From IMG/VR virus record IMGVR_UViG_3300032284_002779, positions 1 to 38,719 of that record: a stretch of 38,719 bases of DNA, one strand, 5' to 3'. The notes beneath the pieces are model-generated. The model ran no database searches, was not told the DNA's origin, and worked only from the letters and a program-made list of their open reading frames with translations. This document shows positions 1 through 8,069 of this stretch, in pieces; the first letter of the stretch is position 1; the number at the start of each line of letters is the position of its first letter. Position numbers and translations under genes: made by a program. Origin of the DNA: a virus.

Positions 1-647
1 GGCGAAGGCGCCGACTTGCCGCCCCAACCGGAGGCCGTCGACGTCGGCTGAAAAAAAATGGATGCCTCCCCAGTTGCGGCTCATGCCGACCTCGTCTTCG
101 GCGGAGCTGAACGTCGCAAAGCGGCGCTCGAAGGTTTCAATACGGGCGACAAACGGAATGTCGTCGCGGCCGAAAAAGCGCCTCAAGACCTCGGCGGCGG
201 CGCCCGAAAACGTGCTGTGGCCGCTGACATATTCGGGAAACGCAGGCGTGCTCAACAAGGGCTTCCACGAAGCATCCCTCCGGGCCTTCGGATGCCCCGT
301 GTCGACCGAGCGAATCGCCGTGACAGGGCGCCAGAAGTTGTAGTGAAACTTGCAATCCCAACAGGCGATTGCCGCATCGGCCATGGCGCAATTGAGAAGG
401 GCCAAAAGAGCCGTCTTTTCGGCCATGTTGAGCCCGCGCTCCGAGGATAGTTCGAGCGCGACGAGGTTCCAATGGCCGGGCGGCGTAATCGAGCCTACAA
501 AACAATTCCAAAACTGCGCGGCCGCGGTTTGGTCTGGGGTGCGCGTCCGGCTATCGGCAGAGCCGAGACTTCGGGTCTGCTCCAACTCGGCGAGGTACCG
601 AGCGCCACCCAAGGCCGGGGGGCCGGGCGGTAAAACCGCGAAATGCC
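1..647 (-). pseudogene. Vanadium-haloperoxidase/PAP2-type protein, 5' part cut off by the prophage
   Basis: An open frame on the minus strand runs from the left phage end to the window edge with no stop. All three vanadate/phosphate-site motifs of the family are visible: a K-x6-R-P motif (KFHYNFWRP, near 325-351), an SGH motif (FPEYVSGHSTFSG, near 210-250) and an S-R-x5-H motif (SRNWGGIH, near 65-90). Upstream lies the family's PPALGG...SRTRTPDQT...FW...TPPGHWN stretch. These enzymes oxidise halides with peroxide or act as acid phosphatases. The motifs alone do not decide which. The frame is broken at about 647, where it enters the phage end and meets a stop at 657-659. The missing N-terminal part is not present on the other side of the prophage. 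The 3' end lies outside the window. Confidence 0.85.
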
Positions 648-715
648 TGAAAAGGGTCACGGATAAAGCTGAAAAGGGTCGCTGCGGGTAAACTGCCGCG
701 CTGCGGCAAAAGGGT
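648..715. repeat. Left phage end with three transposase-site-like repeats
   Basis: Three direct copies of a motif lie in the outermost 70 bases: TGAAAAGGGTC at 648-658 and 670-680, and GCAAAAGGGT at 706-715. The AAAAGGGT cores start at 650, 672 and 708, so spacings are 22 and 36 bp. The same motif occurs inverted at the right end. By analogy with the MuA-binding sites of Mu-family ends, these are probably transposase binding sites. That role is inference. A TGCCGC-GCT-GCGGCA hairpin (694-708) lies between the second and third copies, just beyond the end of the late arm, and may help stop its transcripts, although only a short T run (GTTT) follows. Confidence 0.6.
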
Positions 716-751
716 GGCAGCAATCCTGCCGTGAGGCTGCCGATCGCCTGC

Positions 752-3700
752 TCAGCCCCGGTTGCGGAAGTCCCAGCTCACCTGAGCGCTGTAAACCGGT
801 CCCGCGACGTAGCTCCTCGCCCAGAGCGTCCGGTTTGCCCCGACGTTGACGCTCGTCCCAGTCGTCCAGCTTCCCGGTCCGTTGCCCAACGGCACGACGC
901 TGTATTGGCAAGTTGATCCTCCCGTTGAGCAGGAAAGGGTCACGGCAATCGGAAAGCTGCTCCCCGATGAATAGAAGCTCACCCCCGGCGGCGACGCCGT
1001 CGGAGCCTGCGGAATGCCGCCGCCTGCCGGAATGGTGATCTTGTACGTCGGGTAGTTGGTCGGATAGATCGCCGTGGTCACCCGCCCATGCGTGTCGGTG
1101 ATCGTCGCCTGTAGGTAATAGTCTCCCTGGCTGGCCAGCGTGAAGGTCGGGCTGGTCAATCGCTGCGTCGACGCCCCGGCCACATTCGTCCACGTCATCA
1201 CCGGCACGATCACCCCGCCGCCGTAAGCCACAATCTGAACGCTCGCCAGCGCCACCGACGGCTGCCCGGCCGACGCCACCAGCGTTATCTGCATCTGATC
1301 GGTCCCCGCGTAGGTCACCGTGTGATCGTAGGCTCCGGTATGCGCTCCGGTCAGAATCTCAAGATCCCAGCTGCTCGCCGCGGGCGCGAAAAGGTCCGTC
1401 CAAGTGTAGGTCGTTTCGTGGGTCAGATAGCTCGGGTGAAGGCTGGCGTCGTAAAGATTCCCGACATCCTCCGCGTACCAGGCGCTCTCAGGCGCAATCC
1501 GAAGGGTGATCGCCGACCCGTTCTGCACCTGGCTGGCCATGCTGTCGCTGGTCACGCTGGCCAACTCCGCCCGGTAAATGATGAACACCCAATCGCCCCC
1601 GCCCGCCGTCCCGGTCCACGACGACGACCCGTTGCCCCCCTGCTGCGTCCCGTATACCTGCCGCACCAGTTTCGCCGTGTACGCCCCGCCACCCGTCGCC
1701 GTCAGCGCCTTGACCGTGCAGATCTCGTAAGTGTGCGGATCCCCATGCTTGACGATGATCGCCAGCAAATCGTTGTCCGCGATCGCATCCGCCGACGGCG
1801 TGGCGCTGATGTGATCAATGTCCGCCTGCGGGGTAAGCGGCCACGTCTGAAACGCCAGCTGCGTCGCGTCATGCGCCCCGTCCCGGTTGTCCACCAGGTT
1901 GCCCGACCCATCGGTGAACACCGCAAAGCTCGCCGTGACCCAACCCGCCACCGCAAACTTCGTCACCCGCTCCAAGTTCTTGAACGTCCCGCCATCCAAC
2001 AGCCGGTAGTAGACATTGTAAGCCCGCGTCACCTGGCTGGTGCGCCCCGCCAAAAGGGTCAGCTCAAAATCCTTGTTCCCCCACAAGACCGGCGGCAACT
2101 GAATGAATGTGTAATTCGGCGTCACCGGACTGTTCGCTGTCGGCGCTCCGGATCCCGATGTGCCCGGCGCGATGTAATTGTCCGAAACCCCGGCCGGTTT
2201 CGGCTGCGGACTGCCCAGGCTCAACGACCGCGTTGGCACAAACGGCACGGCTGACAACCCCCGGATGCTTTCCACCTGCAGGTCCATCTGGCCGCTCGGC
2301 GGCGCCTTCCAAGTCCGCTCCGTGATGATCATCGGAAGCGTCGCCGACACCGCGTCATGCGTCACCTGCACCGGATCCCCCGGCCGCGCCGTGATCGTCT
2401 CCGCTCGGATCGTCAGCTGCCCGGTCACCCCCGGCTCCGCGCCCACCTTCGCCCGCCACGCGGCCAGCGTCAGCGCCTGATCCGCCCGGCACACATGCGG
2501 CGCCTCGATCACCTGCTCCTTGATCCTCCCCGTCAGCTCCCGGTTCCACTGCGCCGACGCGATCGCGGGCCGCGTATGCCACACATGATCCCGGTCGCTG
2601 TAGTGCAGCGTCACCTTGTTGAACGTGTCATCCCACGGCGCGCCGCCCCAGCCGATCTCCTTGCCGTCGATCGCATCATGGTAATTGATCACGTTCACCC
2701 CATTCGTGAACGTCGGCGCGGCCTGATTGTGCAGCCGATGCCCCGCCTCGATCACCCCGCTGGCATTCCAGCGCAGCCAGCAGTCGCAATGCTCGAGCAA
2801 ATCCGCCACCAGCTGCCGCACGTTCTGCTGCTGATCGATGAGCGGCGAAATGTAGAACGTCCCCTGATTCGCCCCCGACGACCCGTAAAGCCAATCCGCC
2901 GTCGCCTGCCAGCTCGTCGCGTCCAGCGTCGAAGGGTCCAACCCCAGCCCCCAGATCGGATGCGTCAGCAGCTCCGCCAACACGCACAACGGGTTCGCCT
3001 GCCCGTCGGCATCCAGCGCCGCGCTCGCGCCCGTGATCACCGTCTGCTTCGGCGTCCGCCCGGCGATCACCGACACATTCGGCGCCGTGGCCGACTCGCG
3101 ACCGAAAAAGAAATTCTTCAACACCACCACCACCTGATCCCGATAGGCCGGGTGACCATACTGGGCCAACACCTTTTCCAGCGTGGTGTCCAAAGTCTGC
3201 GTCGCCGTGCCCTGGTAAATGAAGATCTCCCCGTGACTCTCCGAGGTCAGCTGCGCCACCGGGTACGTGCTCGACCCATCCGGCGCGCCCGGCTCGGCCT
3301 CCAGCGTCGGGTTGCTGCTCAGGCTCAATCGGAACTGCTGCCAATACGCCGCACCGCCCGGCGTCCCCGGCATGTTTGCCAGGCTCGCGCTGTGGTTTGT
3401 CGTGCATTGGTAGACGACGGGCCCGATCCGCGTCAGGTCATTGATCGCAAACGGCGCCACCCGGCTGATGAACCCCTCGGTGAAATCGAACACCCCGAAC
3501 GACCCGACCCCCGACGGCGTCGCAAACTCAAACCCCCATGCATCATTCACCGTCAGCACCGTCCCCAGCTGAAGGTTCAGCCGCGAATCCGCGTTGTCGA
3601 AATTCCACGTCGTGAAGTGATCCCCCACCGCCAGTCCGTGCGGATCCTGACACTGGATCCCGACGTGCGTCCCATTGCTCCCGATCCGCTTGCTGTGGAC

Positions 3701-3859
3701 GTACACCCGCGACGCCGGCCACACCAGCACGTTGGGCCAGATCAGCGCATTGTCCGCCACCACGCCGCTGATGAAATCGATCGGCCCGCAGCACAGGATC
3801 CCGGCAATCGTGCCAAAGTAATCCTGCGCCCGCTGACTCCCTCCGGATTTGTTTCCCAT
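752..3859 (-). CDS. Tail tip / host-specificity protein (J-like)
   Basis: 1035-residue protein, the last and largest gene of the late arm. Size, terminal position after the NlpC/P60 gene and sequence style fit the central tail-tip protein (lambda J / TipJ group) that closes the distal tail and contacts the host. The N-terminal third has the hub-like region with a Trp- and Tyr-rich segment. A middle part (about 290-540) resembles the tip-attachment core: it looks for a solution by a disc of residues around LADLLEHCDCWLRW-type sequence. The last 90 residues (FYSSGSSFPIAVTLSCST...) look like the chitobiase/hexosaminidase C-terminal Ig-like fold, often used for carbohydrate contact. No strong Shine-Dalgarno sequence precedes the ATG. 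The gene starts 24 bases after the preceding small gene. Exact domain borders are inferred. Confidence 0.75.
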   Translation of the reverse strand: MGNKSGGSQRAQDYFGTIAGILCCGPIDFISGVVADNALIWPNVLVWPASRVYVHSKRIGSNGTHVGIQCQDPHGLAVGDHFTTWNFDNADSRLNLQLGTVLTVNDAWGFEFATPSGVGSFGVFDFTEGFISRVAPFAINDLTRIGPVVYQCTTNHSASLANMPGTPGGAAYWQQFRLSLSSNPTLEAEPGAPDGSSTYPVAQLTSESHGEIFIYQGTATQTLDTTLEKVLAQYGHPAYRDQVVVVLKNFFFGRESATAPNVSVIAGRTPKQTVITGASAALDADGQANPLCVLAELLTHPIWGLGLDPSTLDATSWQATADWLYGSSGANQGTFYISPLIDQQQNVRQLVADLLEHCDCWLRWNASGVIEAGHRLHNQAAPTFTNGVNVINYHDAIDGKEIGWGGAPWDDTFNKVTLHYSDRDHVWHTRPAIASAQWNRELTGRIKEQVIEAPHVCRADQALTLAAWRAKVGAEPGVTGQLTIRAETITARPGDPVQVTHDAVSATLPMIITERTWKAPPSGQMDLQVESIRGLSAVPFVPTRSLSLGSPQPKPAGVSDNYIAPGTSGSGAPTANSPVTPNYTFIQLPPVLWGNKDFELTLLAGRTSQVTRAYNVYYRLLDGGTFKNLERVTKFAVAGWVTASFAVFTDGSGNLVDNRDGAHDATQLAFQTWPLTPQADIDHISATPSADAIADNDLLAIIVKHGDPHTYEICTVKALTATGGGAYTAKLVRQVYGTQQGGNGSSSWTGTAGGGDWVFIIYRAELASVTSDSMASQVQNGSAITLRIAPESAWYAEDVGNLYDASLHPSYLTHETTYTWTDLFAPAASSWDLEILTGAHTGAYDHTVTYAGTDQMQITLVASAGQPSVALASVQIVAYGGGVIVPVMTWTNVAGASTQRLTSPTFTLASQGDYYLQATITDTHGRVTTAIYPTNYPTYKITIPAGGGIPQAPTASPPGVSFYSSGSSFPIAVTLSCSTGGSTCQYSVVPLGNGPGSWTTGTSVNVGANRTLWARSYVAGPVYSAQVSWDFRNRG

Positions 3860-3883
3860 AATGAGTCCCGCGGCGGCTCGCCG

Positions 3884-4075
3884 CTATTTCTTGTACCGGT
3901 CGTCCGGGCTCGGCTCCGTGAACTGATTCACCGGGTCCATCACCCATTGCAGCGGCAGCGCCCGAGTCCCGGCAAAGTACGGCACCGGTACCGCCTCCTG
4001 GTTCGTCACCGCATCCCGAGGATCCACATTCAAGAGCTGCTTCAGATCCGAAGCCGGTGGTGTGACCTTTTTCAT
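3884..4075 (-). CDS. Small tail-tip-associated protein
   Basis: 63 residues, starting one base inside the stop of the NlpC/P60 gene (TGATG arrangement) and ending 24 bases before the J-like gene. It has no signal peptide or membrane segment. The stretch DPRDAVTNQEAVPVPYFAG resembles short segments that precede or start tail-tip proteins in related phages, so it may be a small tip component or a split-off N-terminal piece of the J-like protein. I do not recognise a defined family. The tight coupling supports it being real. Confidence 0.55.
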   Translation of the reverse strand: MKKVTPPASDLKQLLNVDPRDAVTNQEAVPVPYFAGTRALPLQWVMDPVNQFTEPSPDDRYKK

Positions 4076-4695
4076 CAGTGCGCCCCGAACTTTTTGACCC
4101 AGGAGGTCATCGAGGCATCTTTCGCCTCAAAACCCCCGCTTTTCCCGTTCTCCGATCCAATCGGTTCTCGGGGCTCCCACACTGGGACCCACACCTTTTC
4201 CAGCCGACGCAACCACGTCGGGTCATCGATGCGGTCCATGGCCGTGTGCTTGTGCTGAAGCACATGAATGAACTGCATCCCCGTCAACATCACCCCCAAG
4301 TGCCCGACCCCCTTCGATCCCAGGCGAAACCCCAGCAGGCTCCCCGGCCCGACCGCCTTCTCGCGCAACTCCTTCACCCCGAGCACCCGCTCAAACTCCC
4401 GGCGGCCGTCCAACCAATCCGCGATCGGGCTGGCCCCCTCGTGCCGCCCCTCATTGGGCGAACCGCTCACGATCGGGAAGTCCTGCGGCAGCCAGCCGGC
4501 GGCGACGTAGATCTCGCGCGGCAGCCGATGGCAGGCCACACCGCCGCGCGGCCCCTTCACCGCGCTGTTCGCGCACCAGGGCGTCCCGATCCAGCCGCCC
4601 GCCTCAAACTGAAGTCGGGCAAGGGAACGGGCCGGGCTGCATTCCGGGATAGCCTCCCGGCCCTTGGTTTCCGTTGTCGCGTTGATGGTGTTCAT
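4075..4695 (-). CDS. NlpC/P60-type tail tip peptidase-like protein
   Basis: 206 residues. The N-terminal half shows the family pattern: WIGTPWCANSAVKG, then GGVACHRLPREIYVAAGWL with the presumed catalytic Cys in GGVAC. A second block GVGHLGVMLTG supplies the presumed His, and FIHV may supply the third polar residue. In lambda-type tails such a protein (gpK) sits near the tip and cleaves peptidoglycan peptide stems during assembly or entry. Its place between the BR0599-like gene and the J-like gene is the usual one. A clear Shine-Dalgarno sequence (TAAGGA) lies about 9 bases before the ATG. The usual acidic or Asp residue before the Cys is Ala here, so activity is likely but not certain. Confidence 0.75.
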   Translation of the reverse strand: MNTINATTETKGREAIPECSPARSLARLQFEAGGWIGTPWCANSAVKGPRGGVACHRLPREIYVAAGWLPQDFPIVSGSPNEGRHEGASPIADWLDGRREFERVLGVKELREKAVGPGSLLGFRLGSKGVGHLGVMLTGMQFIHVLQHKHTAMDRIDDPTWLRRLEKVWVPVWEPREPIGSENGKSGGFEAKDASMTSWVKKFGAH

Positions 4696-4739
4696 GCTCT
4701 TGGATCCTTAGAGCCCCGGCGGGTTCCCTTTGGGTGAAA

Positions 4740-5393
4740 TCACTTCTTGGCGCCGCTGTTCCCGCTCGATCGCTTGATCATCGCGGGGTTGCCGGGCGGC
4801 GTGAACGGCGCCCCGCGGAAATTGACGAAGTTGTTGAACTTGCCCGTTGGGTTCGTGGTCGCATTGAACGCCTGGCAGGTGAACCGCTGCCCGTCGCAAC
4901 CCGGATACAACACGACCGAATCACCGCCGCTCGGCGACCCGTTGAACCACCGGTCCAGCGTCACCGTCAGCGCCGATCCGGACGGCGCCGTATTCGCCAA
5001 AATCGAGCGCCGCTGCGTCGGGCCGCCGCCGCCCGGCGTCCATTCGATCCAACCGCGGGCAAACCAATTCGTGAACACCGCACCGCTCACGCCCAACGCC
5101 GTGGACGCAGACGCCCCCACGCCCGCCAGCATGGATAGGTTGACCTGATAGGGATACGCCGAGCTGACCGGACCCGACACCGCCGCCGAACATTTCCAAT
5201 CGGCCTTCACCAGGTTGCACCCGTCATGGAAGAGCGTCGCCCAGCACATCGGCGACCGCGTGAGCCGCGGTAGCACCTCGTCAAACCGCAGGCCGCCCGG
5301 CGTCAGGGTGAACGTCGCATTCGTCCCCCGAATATCGGCCTTCGTCACCTGCCCGGTGAACATCGTTACGACGCTGGCGGCGGCTCGGCTCAT
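4740..5393 (-). CDS. Distal tail protein, phage BR0599 / DUF2163-like
   Basis: 217 residues, overlapping the end of the upstream gene by ATGA. The C-terminal part has the signature of this group: YPGCDGQRFTC followed by FNNFVNFRGAPFTPPG, that is, a Gly-Cys-Asp pair with a second Cys, then an F-x-N-x-x-N-F-R-G-x-P block. In gene transfer agents and siphoviruses, proteins with this end belong to the baseplate/hub between the distal tail protein and the cell-wall peptidase. The gene lies just upstream of the NlpC/P60 gene, consistent with that. In many phages the DUF2163 and BR0599 parts are one chain. Here a DUF2163-like part seems to be at the end of the separate protein at 8066-9619, with fibre genes between them. 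Confidence 0.7.
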   Translation of the reverse strand: MSRAAASVVTMFTGQVTKADIRGTNATFTLTPGGLRFDEVLPRLTRSPMCWATLFHDGCNLVKADWKCSAAVSGPVSSAYPYQVNLSMLAGVGASASTALGVSGAVFTNWFARGWIEWTPGGGGPTQRRSILANTAPSGSALTVTLDRWFNGSPSGGDSVVLYPGCDGQRFTCQAFNATTNPTGKFNNFVNFRGAPFTPPGNPAMIKRSSGNSGAKK

Positions 5394-5818
5394 GCAATCA
5401 GCACCCAGCCCGTGTTGACCCCGTTACCCGATCCATCCGGCTTCGCCCAGAGATGCGGCGCGCCTGCCGTGGCATCGAGGTAGGTATCCCTTTCATTCCC
5501 GTAGACCACATTCACGGGCGAACCTAGGCCGTTGCGCTGCAAGCTAATGCCCGGCACGCCGCCGACGAGGGCGTTCAGCAACAAAAACAACAGGTTGGTG
5601 TAATCCTCGCCAATCAGGTGAGGCGCGGCGGCGTAAGCATTTGCGGTGGGCGACGTCGGCAGAGGTGTTCCCGGTTTGCCCGCGAGCAGGTTGTTCAGGC
5701 TCGCGATCAATGCCGGCAACAAATCGGCGCCTTGCGGATCGTAATTCGCCGCAATCTGCAAAAGCTGCGGCTGCGTCAGCGGAGTGCCGCTGTTCGCCGG
5801 ATTGGAAATTTGTGCCAT
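5390..5818 (-). CDS. Small fibre-associated structural protein, unknown
   Basis: 142 residues, lying between the repeat-bearing fibre and the BR0599-like protein, with ATGA overlap to the latter. No signal peptide. The N-terminal 50 residues (PLTQPQLLQIAANYDPQGADLLPALIASL...) look helical. The C-terminal part is rich in Gly, Asn and Val (PVNVVYGNERDTYLDATAG), as in tail fibre segments. I recognise no family. From its position it may be a fibre attachment or short fibre subunit. Its base composition is less GC-rich than the core tail genes, like the adjoining fibre tail. Confidence 0.55.
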   Translation of the reverse strand: MAQISNPANSGTPLTQPQLLQIAANYDPQGADLLPALIASLNNLLAGKPGTPLPTSPTANAYAAAPHLIGEDYTNLLFLLLNALVGGVPGISLQRNGLGSPVNVVYGNERDTYLDATAGAPHLWAKPDGSGNGVNTGWVLIA

Positions 5819-5825
5819 GGCTGAA

Positions 5826-8069
5826 TTAGTAGAGGCCCATCCACGGTTCGTTCAACCCTTGGGCCGCCGGGGTCGACATCGTGGAAGCGGAAATCGTTGA
5901 AGGAGCCGACGTCGTGCCGTTCTTAAACAAGCAGATCGCGCTGCTGTTGGAGCAGTCCAGATTGTCGGTGCCGGTTCCCGAGGTGACCCAAAACCGCGGC
6001 TGCGTGACGTGCGCGCTTTCGGAGTAACACATCATCGCAAAATAAAGACCCGGCGCCGCTGAATAGGTTCCCGTGAATGGCGTTTTGACCAAGCCTGTAG
6101 TAGTCCACTGCTGTCCGGACCCGGACGAAACAGCAACCTGCGTTAAAGTGCCTCCCGAATATGTAAACAGGGCAACTCCGTTGAAATTGCTCGGAGTATA
6201 GTTAGCCGCCGTATTCACTCGGGTACATACCCCGGTGATCGTCTGTGCCGTCGGCAACCATTCTGCGCAATAAAACGCGTATCCGGATGAAGTCGTGAGA
6301 GCCGATTGACACAACTGAATCGGCATGTTCTGGGCTTTAATCGCACTTCCCAAGGCATTGTAAATTTGCAGCTGATAATTCTGCGCGACCGAAAAGGTCG
6401 CGGCATCCGTTTGAGCCGTCGGATCCGCGAGACCCGTGATTTTATGCGATGCCCAAGGAACATCCCCCGTAATCGTCACCCCCAGCGTTCCCGCCCCCGT
6501 CACCGGGCTCGAACTGACCGAAAATCCCGACGGCATCGTCAGCCCCACCGACGTCACCGTGCCCGATCCGCCGCCGGCCGGGTTGCTGCTCCATTTGCTC
6601 GTGCCGTCGCTGTAAAGCGTCGCCGCGCCGTAGGCCGTCGACAACGCGATCGAAGTTCCCCCGTTGACCGTGTCGGAGCCCGCCTTCTGGATGGTGATCG
6701 TCTTCGTGCCGTTCGCCGATCCGGAGGCGTCTCCGACGACGACCCAAGACCCGGCGGTCACCGCACTCGCGGCGGGAAGGGTCACCGTCCGGGCGGCGGT
6801 GATTGAGGTGTAGTAGATCCACGTATCCGTCGAGGCCGCCGTGTAATTCGCATCGGCCACGGCGTGGGCGCTCGAAACATAGGTTCCCGTCGGCAACTGC
6901 GCCTTCGTCGCCGTGCCGCTGATGTCGGTGAAGGCCGGCTGCGCCTGCGACGGCACCCCCGCCGTCGAGATTGCCGTCAGAAATTGATGCGAGGCCGACG
7001 CGATCGACTGCACACCGCCCAGCGTGCTGGCGCTCGGGTTGGGCAGCTGGGCAGCCGCCACGGATCCGCTGATGTCCGAAAACGCCGGCTGCGCTTGCGA
7101 CGGAACGCCTGCCGTCGAAATCGCCGTCAGAAACTGATGCGACGCCGCGGTGATCGATTGCACGCCGCCCAGCGTGCTCGCGCTCGGGTTGGGCAGCTGT
7201 GACGCCGCCACGGATCCGCTGATGTCCGAAAACGCCGGCTGCGACTGATGCGGCACGCCCGACGTATCAATATAGCTGACCCACTGATGCGACGCCGACG
7301 TGATCGACTGCACCCCGCCCAGCGTGCTCGCGCTCGGGTTCGGCAGCCGCGCCGCGGGCAAGGTGCCCACCCCTAGATCCGAGGCGCTTCCCGAATAGGC
7401 GACGGTCGCCAACGTGCCGATCTTGTTCGTGGCAATCGCCGTTCCGGACCACGTCCCGGACGTAATCGTGCCGACCGTCGTGATGTTCCCCGAGCCCGCC
7501 CAGGTCGACAGCGCCGTGTTCTCGACGTTGTTCAGCGAAAGCACCGTCTTCGCCTGGGTAGGCGTGAGCGCCAGCGGAGCGCCGGACCCGCCCGAATTGT
7601 TGCCCAGGATCGTATTGTTCGCGATCGAGGCAATGCTCGACAGGCTTAGCGACCCGACCAGATCGGAAAACGATCCCGAGTAGGCGACGTTCGCAAACGG
7701 CGCCGCGCTGAAATCATTGGTCGTCACCACCACGTTGCCGGTCAGCGCATGCCCGTTGACCGTCCGACTGGTCGGCACCCCCCCGAGGTTCCCCAACGCC
7801 GTCGACGTGCTGGTCACATCGCTGAGGTTGTTCGACCGCTGGAGGTAAACCCCCGTGAAATTGGTCAGCGTAGAGAGGTACGTCGCGTAGCTGTTCCAGG
7901 ACACTTTCGCGTCGTTCGTCGCCGTGCCGCTCGTTATCTGCTCGACGTAAAACAGGTTATTCCCGTTGTTGTTCGTCGTTGCATTGAGCTGATCCACGAA
8001 GGAATCCGCCCGGCACTCCAAAAGGAGCGCCGCCATCGCCGCCGCCAGAACTAGAATGCGCGTTTTCAT
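5826..8069 (-). CDS. Tail fibre with signal peptide and three 50-residue repeats
   Basis: 747 residues from ATG at 8069, which overlaps the upstream stop by ATGA. The frame is open further upstream, but that part is only an antisense-like extension. The N-terminus (MKTRILVLAAAMAALLLECRA) is a typical Sec signal. Residues about 240-390 hold three copies of a 50-residue unit beginning PNPSASTLGGVQSI and ending PAFSDISG, a style known from trimeric phage fibres. The last 180 residues form a Cys-containing, beta-rich domain (VTGSGTGTDNLDCSNSSAICLF... region) that is probably the receptor-binding tip. The DNA for that domain is clearly less GC-rich (61 of 120 bases G/C in 6301-6420), suggesting exchange from another source. 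Confidence 0.72.
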   Translation of the reverse strand: MKTRILVLAAAMAALLLECRADSFVDQLNATTNNNGNNLFYVEQITSGTATNDAKVSWNSYATYLSTLTNFTGVYLQRSNNLSDVTSTSTALGNLGGVPTSRTVNGHALTGNVVVTTNDFSAAPFANVAYSGSFSDLVGSLSLSSIASIANNTILGNNSGGSGAPLALTPTQAKTVLSLNNVENTALSTWAGSGNITTVGTITSGTWSGTAIATNKIGTLATVAYSGSASDLGVGTLPAARLPNPSASTLGGVQSITSASHQWVSYIDTSGVPHQSQPAFSDISGSVAASQLPNPSASTLGGVQSITAASHQFLTAISTAGVPSQAQPAFSDISGSVAAAQLPNPSASTLGGVQSIASASHQFLTAISTAGVPSQAQPAFTDISGTATKAQLPTGTYVSSAHAVADANYTAASTDTWIYYTSITAARTVTLPAASAVTAGSWVVVGDASGSANGTKTITIQKAGSDTVNGGTSIALSTAYGAATLYSDGTSKWSSNPAGGGSGTVTSVGLTMPSGFSVSSSPVTGAGTLGVTITGDVPWASHKITGLADPTAQTDAATFSVAQNYQLQIYNALGSAIKAQNMPIQLCQSALTTSSGYAFYCAEWLPTAQTITGVCTRVNTAANYTPSNFNGVALFTYSGGTLTQVAVSSGSGQQWTTTGLVKTPFTGTYSAAPGLYFAMMCYSESAHVTQPRFWVTSGTGTDNLDCSNSSAICLFKNGTTSAPSTISASTMSTPAAQGLNEPWMGLY
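6895..7346 (-). repeat. Three 150-bp tandem repeats inside the fibre gene
   Basis: The motif CCCAGCGTGCT(G/C)GCGCTCGG begins at 7018, 7168 and 7318, an exact 150-bp period, that is 50 codons with no frame change. The copies differ at scattered bases. They encode PNPSASTLGGVQSI...PAFSDISG units in the fibre shaft. Copy number could vary by recombination and so change fibre length. This is inference. Confidence 0.85.

Noticed and set aside
58-691. Plus-strand open frames in the left flank
   Set aside because: The minus strand carries all three haloperoxidase-type motifs in one open frame, so the plus-strand frames are shadows.
2357-4258. Long plus-strand open frame of 633 codons opposite the J-like gene
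   Set aside because: It is an antisense frame of a GC-rich gene, full of Arg, Pro and His with no domain; the minus-strand protein is clearly the coding one.
6895-7346. CRISPR-like array
   Set aside because: The 150-bp repeats are tandem, in frame and coding for a fibre shaft; no short repeat-spacer pattern exists here or elsewhere.
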